Assembly: GCA_033064195.1 (NCBI GenBank)
Contig: JARBJD010000008.1
Span: forward strand, 638,368-702,367
Length of the DNA: 64,000 nucleotides
Direction: 5' to 3'
DNA from: Blattamonas nauphoetae
Taxonomy: Eukaryota > Preaxostyla > Oxymonadida
Each line of letters starts with the position of its first letter. The stretch's first letter is position 1. Both the position numbers and the translations under genes were made by a program. Positions 58,212 to 64,000 of the stretch are shown here, piece by piece. A model generated the notes under the pieces. That model had not been told where the DNA came from. It searched no databases and saw only the letters and a program-made list of their open reading frames with translations.

Positions 58212-58434
58212 GCTCCCGTGAAAAAGTCATGCTTTTTAACGAGGGTAACAAGTGGCCAAGAATTAAGATCTAGCAGATCGCTCCCGTGAAAAAGGCATGC
58301 TTTTTAACGGGGGTAAAAAGTTAAAAAGGAAAATCTAACTTATTTTGAAAAAAGCGCTGACAAGAAAAAGTCGTGCTTTTTAACGGGGGTAAAAAAGTCG
58401 TTCCCGTGATAAATCCATGCTTTTTAACGAGGGG
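58212..58434. repeat. Four near-palindromic hairpin repeats
   Basis: Copies at about 58212, 58280, 58356 and 58400. The core is CCCGTGAAAAAG, CATG, CTTTTTAACGGG and folds on itself. Spacing is 40-75 bp and irregular. Confidence 0.75.
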
Positions 58435-58514
58435 AGATAGGTAGACGATAAAAGGAATATATAGCAGATCTGAACATTCGAGGTATAAGGCACAGGTCGA
58501 AACTAACATTTTCA

Positions 58515-58586
58515 GGAGCTAGTAGCTCAGTGGGTATGTTCCAGTGTCCACCCGTTTCTAGGGGGTGGTTCGATTCAGGCGAGGGG
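58515..58586 (+). other. tRNA-like sequence with A and B boxes
   Basis: TAGCTCAGTGGGTATGTTC (A box and D-arm region) followed 30 bp later by GGTGGTTCGATTCAGGC (B box). D and T stems pair poorly, so this is probably a tRNA-derived repeat rather than a gene. Confidence 0.35.
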
Positions 58587-58596
58587 CAATCTTAAT

Positions 58597-58790
58597 TTCA
58601 AAAAAAAATGAAAAAGTTTCAAAATGCCAAAACAATTTCAAAAATTTAAAAAAAATTCAAAAATTCAAAAAAAATTTCAAAAAAAAATACTTAGGAAAAT
58701 TTCAAAAAATTCAAAAATTCAAAAAATTCAAAAAATTCAAAAATTCAAAAAATTCAAAAATTCAAAATTTCAAAATTTCCAAAAAAGTTG
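58597..58790 (+). repeat. A-rich low-complexity tract of AAAAATTC units
   Basis: Irregular array of TTCAAAAA and AAAATTC units, likely slippage-grown. It encodes only Lys/Asn/Phe runs. Confidence 0.85.
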
Positions 58791-59415
58791 AAGTATGATA
58801 CCTCGACGTAATTTCCCTTGATACTCAGGCAAAATGGTGCCCTCGTGGCTAATGCGTAGAACGAATTGAAGGTTGGATTGGAGCGGGACGAGCTGGGAGG
58901 CTGTCCCCGGGGGTTCACTGTGGGCATCACTTGAATGTGACCGTAAATCATGCCCCCCCAATACCTTAGCCCTTCAAGGAATTCGCCAGCAGTAGTCATT
59001 GAGTAGGATCATGATAGAGTGATCCCCAAAGGAGTATCGGGTTGTCCTACGGTACAATCATACAAAGACTTGAAAAAGGAAATGATGAACGATTGAACGA
59101 TGAAGGCTTGAATGATTGAATTTCAAGTTGAAAAATGATTCCTCGACGTAATTTCCCTTGATGCTCAGGCAAAATGGTGCCCTCGTGACTAATGCGTAGA
59201 ACGAATTGAAGGTTGAATTGGAGACGGTGGATTTCTAGGAATCCGCCCCGGGGTTCATGTTGGCTTCAGATTCTCGACAGAGAGTTTGACCGTAAATCAT
59301 GCCCACCCAAGACTTAACCCTTCAAGGAATTCGCCAGCAGTAGTCATTGAGTATGATCATGATAGAATGATCCCCAAAGGAGTATCGGGTTGTCTCATGG
59401 TACAATCATACAAAC
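58790..59415 (+). repeat. Tandem duplication of about 280 bp
   Basis: Copies at about 58790-59067 and 59131-59415. Shared blocks include CCTCGACGTAATTTCCCTTG, TAATGCGTAGAACGAATTGA and ATTCGCCAGCAGTAGTCATT. The middle of each unit (around 58890-58930 and 59220-59280) has diverged. Confidence 0.8.
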
Positions 59416-59586
59416 TTGAATGAATGATTGAATGATTGAAAAAATCAATTGAATGAATGAATGAAAAAATGAAACTTGGAAGAAAGAAACAAAAAAGAAA
59501 GAAGCAAGATGAAAGCTGGCACAACAAGGAACAAAAAATAAAAAGTTCTCAACACTTCACTTCACAATTCATTTTTATTTTTTTGA

Positions 59587-59604
59587 TTTTTTAATTTGTA
59601 TTAA
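59587..59604 (+). promoter_or_regulatory. AT-rich motif directly before the ATG, copy 1
   Basis: TTTTTTAATTTGTATTAA abuts the ATG at 59605. It matches 16 of 18 positions of the sequence before the polymerase gene. Confidence 0.5.
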
Positions 59605-60030
59605 ATGACAACAGTGAATACTACATATGTCTCGCAAAAGACTTCGAACCCTTCAAAGGGGAGCGAAAAACGTCGAACAGAAGCCAAGCAAGCTTTGATT
59701 CAGTCAATGAAAGAAGAGAACTGTGAACTTGTCTCTGAGTATGTCAGACACAATATCCCAGTCATCTATGTTCATGAAGGTGTTGAGTGGAGGATAAAAC
59801 CAAAGTTGTGGAATCAAGGAAACAGACCACACATGTCACAACGTCGACACTACACTCAATCGTTTGTGGAAAATGAACTGAGGAAGTACAACTGTGAGCT
59901 CGTTGGTGAGTACAAGCAGGTTCTGACTCCATTCACATATCGAGAAATTGGTGGATCTGAAGTTTTCAAAGTGCGACTAGATTCCTGGCTAAAGGCAAAG
60001 AAGAAGCCACATTTGAGGAAGCCAAAATAA
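59605..60030 (+). CDS. Small Polinton protein with two related repeats, function unknown
   Basis: 141 residues, intact. Two 44-residue units follow a basic leader. The first has ENCELVSEYVRHNIPVIYVH, then EWRIKPKLW and RPHMSQ. The second has YNCELVGEYKQVLTPFTYRE, then FKVRLDSWL and KPHLRKP. The shared pattern is NCELVxEY, an aromatic strand, a Trp and a PH end. This looks like a small nucleic-acid-binding repeat, but no family was recognised. It shares its upstream motif with the polymerase gene, so the two are probably expressed together. Confidence 0.65.
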   Translation: MTTVNTTYVSQKTSNPSKGSEKRRTEAKQALIQSMKEENCELVSEYVRHNIPVIYVHEGVEWRIKPKLWNQGNRPHMSQRRHYTQSFVENELRKYNCELVGEYKQVLTPFTYREIGGSEVFKVRLDSWLKAKKKPHLRKPK

Positions 60031-60055
60031 TCGCTCAACTTTTTTTATTTTTAAT

Positions 60056-60073
60056 TTTTTTAATTCGTAGTAA
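60056..60073 (+). promoter_or_regulatory. AT-rich motif directly before the ATG, copy 2
   Basis: TTTTTTAATTCGTAGTAA abuts the ATG at 60074. Confidence 0.5.
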
Positions 60074-63000
60074 ATGACACAACTCTGGAAAGTGAAGGAA
60101 CAAATCAGAGAAGTTAGAGAACTATTTCCAAACACTCAATTCGCATTTACTGATGGTCGAACATACAAACCTGACAGCCCATACAAGCAACATCACTATT
60201 CATTTCTCCTGGCAATGCTTCAACACCCAGATGTTGGATATCGAAATCCGAATCCAACAGCATATCTTAATATCAATTTAATTCCAAAATTCCTTCAAGA
60301 AGTTAGAAACCAACGACAAATGGAACAAGCTCAATTCATTCAGAAACAGAATGAAACAAACAACAATGCAATGATGAATGAAGAGGATAAAAACGTAATC
60401 ATCATTGACATGAAAGCAAATCCAAGAGTGAACGAAACTGAATTGAAAAAGCAAGTGTTCAAGATCACTAGGAAACTAAAGTCGATTGAAGAGAAGCTGA
60501 TGGATCATTGGATGAAGAATCTGTTGATCATTCAGAAGAAGAATGAACAAATGGAAACAAGAAAAGTGAAGCAGTTTGATGGATTCAATGAATGCATCTT
60601 ACTTGCTGAACCAAGAGACAAACTTGCTTTCAATGAATGTTTGACCAATGCACGAAAGAAGTTCAAGAAGAATGAGGTCGAGAAGGTTGAAGACAATGGA
60701 AAACCTTATCAGCTGTATTTCCACAATCATCTGAAGAATGTTGAGGAAATCACAACCTTCATCAAAACAGTGTATGAAAAAGAGAAGGATCGACCATTCA
60801 AGATCAGTCTTGACTTCGGAAAGATTGTTGAGAGAAAAGACAAAGATGAGACACTGTACAATGATTTCAGACCAGAACTGGAGAACACATCTAAGAGCTT
60901 TCCAACAGTGATAAGAAGTGAAGCAGACATCACTGAGTATTCTAAATATGCGATCAATCTAATCAAAGAGTCACAAGAGAGAACACTGATGGACACAAAG
61001 ACGATGTTCATCGCCTTCCATTCGATTCTTGTTGCAGTTTACAGATTCCCAGTTGCTGGAAAAGCTAATGCCATTCTCACTGAACACATAAAAACATACA
61101 ACGTTCGGTACGTCGATTCTGAGTACAATATCTGCTTCTTTCAAGCACTATCATTCCTCACTCTTCCTGAGGTTCCAAAGAAGAAAATCTCAATCAATAT
61201 GAGGAATAGTGAAGCCTACAGATTGTTTGCACAATGGATGAAGCTTTCACATCTGAAGTCTCGACAATTGACACCACATCTTCAGAAGTATCCTGGATTT
61301 GATATTGCATGTGATATTGAGAAAGCAATGATTGAATTCAACATTACCGTCCACATTTATGAATACGACGAAGACAAGAAGCGATATTTCCTCAGTCAAT
61401 CGTACATCAACGAAAATGATGATGCAAGAGTTCTCCCACTTCTGATGATTCCACTCACTGCAACTCTCGTTCATGTCATGTTCATTGTTGATCCTGAGAA
61501 AATCACTGGATATAAACTCTGTCCGTATTGTCAGTCAAGAGGATTCCAAGTCAAGGATTCTCACTTCAAGACATACTACGAGAAGCATCTCAAAGAATGC
61601 AAAGAAGTCGATGGAAAACATGTGAAGAAGATCTCACTTGATAAAACGCCAAGGCCATATGTACCACACATTCTTAACAACAAGACTCATGAATTTCTGA
61701 TGGCACACAAGAGACAAGACGAATTCAAACCAACACAATACTACATCACGTACGATTTCGAAACGATGGAAGATCTCATTCTTGACAATCTATTCTCTGA
61801 TGACAATACACAGTTGATCTCACATTTGAAACCGCTCTCTGTTGCATCAGCAATCAAATCAAAATCAGGCGTTCAATCGATCTACTTTGATCTTCGAGAT
61901 GGAAAAGACTTTGTGAAGCAATGGATCAGAGAACTCTTCAAATATGCAGAAACTGTTCGAGAGAACAACCAATATGAAGACCCTGAAATTCCCTCACAAA
62001 ATGAAGTCAGTGTGATTGGATTCAACAGTTCCAGATTCGACATCAATCTTATCTTTCGTGATCTCGTTGACAAGGATTGGAAAGTGGTGAGCTTTCTTGG
62101 ATCAACAACAAAGTACAAACAAGTATTGATCAGACATGAGAAAACACAACAGGTTCTTCGGTTCATCGACATGATGTCATACACAGGACCTATGACATTG
62201 GACAATGCAGTAAAAGCCTTTGGAGGAAACACCACACTCCAGAAATCATTCTTTGCTTACGAATCTTTTGATTCATCAGACTACGATACAGTACTAAGCA
62301 AACAAGAACCTTTCTCCAAATATGAATTCTACTCCAGTCTGAACAATAGTGAAATGTCTGACACTGATTACCAAATGTACCTTGATGATTGGAACAAACA
62401 AGGATTCAAGAACAGATGGGAATATCTGAGATTCTACAACATCAGAGACGTTGAATGTATGATTGCACCATTGGATAATCTGATTGATTTGAACTTCCAA
62501 TACAAAGTGGACATGTTGCACAACCTCTCACTGTCAGCAAATGCTTCAGCAATCAAGTATGCATGTGCCTACAATGACTTTGATATTGATGCTGACTACA
62601 ACGAATGTGACGAATCTGGACCAATCAAGATCACCAAACAATACTGGAAATACAAAGTGGAAGGATACAGGTACCAAGACCAGAAAGCTCATCGCAATAC
62701 TACCAACAATGTCACTGAAGCAGATTACGATTGGTTTGTTCAACAGTGCAAGAGAGTTTGCTACATCTGCAAGTGCCACTTCTCACAAGCAGTCAAACCT
62801 ACATTAGACAGAATCGACAATGCAAAAGGACATTCTAAAGAGAACGTGAAGATCTGCTGTGATTACTGCAACACCTACAAGTCAGACCATGATGAACATC
62901 TCACAAGATTGAGAATTCAACTGAAGAAGTATTGCATCTGGAAATCACTCCCAATGACTCTGACACATGAGCAAACTTATCACAAACTGAGAGCAGCAGT

Positions 63001-63571
63001 TACTGGTGGATTATCGAATGTTCAGCATCGACAGAATATCAAAGACGTGACACCAATCAATCACTTCTCATTTGAAGATGGTGTTGTCAAATCAACCGAT
63101 ACTGAACACATCATGACTCACGTTTGTGGTGTTGATTTCAATTCACTGTATCCAAGTGCTTTCTCATCAATCAAGAACAAAAACAATCCATACACAAAAC
63201 ACAGAATGTATATGCCAGGAAGATGTTTGTACACAGCAACAGGAGATAAAGAATGTCGGGAGATCATCGAGAACAAGAATCAGAAGACATTGTTCGTTGC
63301 AGAACTGAAAGGACACATCGATGAAAAGTACAGAAATGATTTCATGAACTTCCCACCAATCTTCAGAAACATTGTTGTCAATACAACAGAAGAGAACATT
63401 GGAGAGAAGACTTACTCGTTGATGAAGAAACATGGATTGAAGACTGATGACAAACAAAGAAAACTGACTCAACTCTTGAGCACACACGATCAGTATATGT
63501 TCTTTCGACATACTATCTGTGGTTCCTCATCGACTACTGTCACTTCAGTATTGATGACATTAAGAGTGTGA
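60074..63571 (+). CDS. Protein-primed DNA polymerase B of the Polinton
   Basis: A 1165-residue frame. The N-terminal 550 residues are Lys/Glu-rich and may include the terminal-protein and OTU-like region typical of Polinton polymerases (YNICFFQALSFL is OTU-like). The 3'-5' exonuclease shows ITYDFETME and GFNSSRFDINLIF, with a third site near FYNIRDVECM. An HNH-like cysteine module lies between exonuclease and palm (CYICKCHF, LDRIDNAKGHS, CCDYCNTYKSDHD). Palm motif A is VDFNSLYPSAF. It copies the element from a protein primer. The gene as a whole looks broken, with about two or three breaks. Confidence 0.85.
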   Translation: MTQLWKVKEQIREVRELFPNTQFAFTDGRTYKPDSPYKQHHYSFLLAMLQHPDVGYRNPNPTAYLNINLIPKFLQEVRNQRQMEQAQFIQKQNETNNNAMMNEEDKNVIIIDMKANPRVNETELKKQVFKITRKLKSIEEKLMDHWMKNLLIIQKKNEQMETRKVKQFDGFNECILLAEPRDKLAFNECLTNARKKFKKNEVEKVEDNGKPYQLYFHNHLKNVEEITTFIKTVYEKEKDRPFKISLDFGKIVERKDKDETLYNDFRPELENTSKSFPTVIRSEADITEYSKYAINLIKESQERTLMDTKTMFIAFHSILVAVYRFPVAGKANAILTEHIKTYNVRYVDSEYNICFFQALSFLTLPEVPKKKISINMRNSEAYRLFAQWMKLSHLKSRQLTPHLQKYPGFDIACDIEKAMIEFNITVHIYEYDEDKKRYFLSQSYINENDDARVLPLLMIPLTATLVHVMFIVDPEKITGYKLCPYCQSRGFQVKDSHFKTYYEKHLKECKEVDGKHVKKISLDKTPRPYVPHILNNKTHEFLMAHKRQDEFKPTQYYITYDFETMEDLILDNLFSDDNTQLISHLKPLSVASAIKSKSGVQSIYFDLRDGKDFVKQWIRELFKYAETVRENNQYEDPEIPSQNEVSVIGFNSSRFDINLIFRDLVDKDWKVVSFLGSTTKYKQVLIRHEKTQQVLRFIDMMSYTGPMTLDNAVKAFGGNTTLQKSFFAYESFDSSDYDTVLSKQEPFSKYEFYSSLNNSEMSDTDYQMYLDDWNKQGFKNRWEYLRFYNIRDVECMIAPLDNLIDLNFQYKVDMLHNLSLSANASAIKYACAYNDFDIDADYNECDESGPIKITKQYWKYKVEGYRYQDQKAHRNTTNNVTEADYDWFVQQCKRVCYICKCHFSQAVKPTLDRIDNAKGHSKENVKICCDYCNTYKSDHDEHLTRLRIQLKKYCIWKSLPMTLTHEQTYHKLRAAVTGGLSNVQHRQNIKDVTPINHFSFEDGVVKSTDTEHIMTHVCGVDFNSLYPSAFSSIKNKNNPYTKHRMYMPGRCLYTATGDKECREIIENKNQKTLFVAELKGHIDEKYRNDFMNFPPIFRNIVVNTTEENIGEKTYSLMKKHGLKTDDKQRKLTQLLSTHDQYMFFRHTICGSSSTTVTSVLMTLRV

Positions 63572-64000
63572 TGGTGTTTCGAGACACGCTGGATTTGAAC
63601 CGTTCGTGACATCGTTCATGAATGATCGAATTGAAGCAATGAAGGTTGGAAACAAGGAAAGGAACAATTCTGCAAGACTAACCTCAATGGAAGTTACGGT
63701 TATGATGGAATGAACACTGAGAAGTACAACTCCAATCACAATCTGCAATGAGAAGAGAACATACTTGAAACAAATGATGAAAGGATTTGTAGCGACAAGA
63801 GAGATCAATGAGGACAACTACTGTGATTGAAGACAGAGAGAAAGCATCATGCAAAACATGTCTGCAAGAAGCGGTGTTCACACTCGACAATGCCAAGTTC
63901 TGGTATCTGAATTTCATCTACAACTTCATGTACAAATGCCTAGACATGAACAAGATTCACTTCTGTGAGGGAGACACTGATTCTGCATAATAAGGATTAG

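Larger units (their letters stand above)
57650..59586. other. Repeat-rich region without a supported gene
   Basis: AT-richer than the host genes. It holds two tRNA-like sequences, a set of near-palindromic hairpins, an A-rich tract and a 280-bp tandem duplication (listed separately). The left end of the neighbouring Polinton may lie in here, but no boundary was recognised. Confidence 0.5.
59587..64000 (+). mobile_element. Polinton/Maverick (partial; continues past the window)
   Basis: Identified by a protein-primed family B DNA polymerase gene. The coding DNA is distinctly AT-richer than the host genes. The left boundary was not found and may lie in the repeat region to the left. No capsid, integrase or packaging gene is seen inside the window. 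The visible part looks broken, with about two or three breaks, so it is treated as a fossil of moderate age. Confidence 0.75.

Noticed and set aside
58565-58798. Lys/Phe-rich plus-strand frame
   Set aside because: Translation of the A-rich AAAAATTC tract; low-complexity artefact.
1-64000. CRISPR arrays, rRNA genes, prokaryotic operons or terminators
   Set aside because: None seen. Repeats present are transposon ends, tandem duplications or low-complexity tracts, and the genes have short spliceosomal-type introns.

Overview
The window looks like nuclear DNA of a free-living or commensal protist, most likely an oxymonad flagellate (Preaxostyla) close to Blattamonas nauphoetae. That name is an inference from recognised family types: right-handed beta-helix (RBH) surface proteins ending in a transmembrane helix and a kinase-like tail, kinase genes carrying SPRY domains, and short lineage-specific helical (ARM-like) proteins. 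Genes use TAA, TAG and TGA as stops (standard code). Where introns can be placed they are very short (30-93 nt) with 5' splice sites of the form GTNTGT.

Layout. 1-430: tail of an RBH/kinase-like gene. 1253-4655: a coiled-coil/SPRY gene split by a 2.0-kb Tc5-like DNA transposon (2013-4030). 4852-5832: ARM-like helical protein. 5997-12015: giant RBH adhesin-like gene with one frame change. 12304-14877: a helical protein, a transposase-like fragment and an ARM-like pseudogene. 15136-17736 and 18812-22792: two paralogous RBH membrane proteins, the second with a cytoplasmic pseudokinase. 23023-32677: a kinase, coiled coil and multi-SPRY gene ending in a WASHC3 (CCDC53)-like motif, split by a 4.6-kb element. 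32970-39218: RBH pseudogene carrying a 542-bp MITE. 40147-43681: another RBH/kinase-tail gene, now broken. 44279-48661: a second 4.4-kb element. 49151 to about 57640: an RBH gene split by a DIRS retroelement (50060-55303) and by a 133-bp MITE (57413-57545). 57650-59580: repeats, hairpins and tRNA-like sequence. 59605-64000: part of a Polinton/Maverick with a protein-primed DNA polymerase B.

Function. The host genes point to a cell surface dominated by expandable beta-helix adhesins or receptors, some coupled through one membrane helix to pseudokinases, plus intracellular kinase/SPRY proteins. The family is in flux. Paralogs share nearly identical N-terminal modules but carry different tails, many copies are frame-broken, and mobile elements sit inside four of the genes.

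Most notable observations: (1) a 13-bp motif, AAAGGGYRYGATC, lies 6-58 bp upstream of the start codon of seven genes and looks like a core promoter element; (2) three elements share DIRS-type architecture (inverted ends plus an internal complementary region) and a common terminal motif GAGCNNNGGTTTGT, yet two have no recognisable coding interior; (3) three DNA-transposon insertions have target duplications whose removal restores the host reading frame exactly; (4) a kinase/SPRY/WASHC3-motif fusion whose SPRY repeats each have an intron at the same codon.
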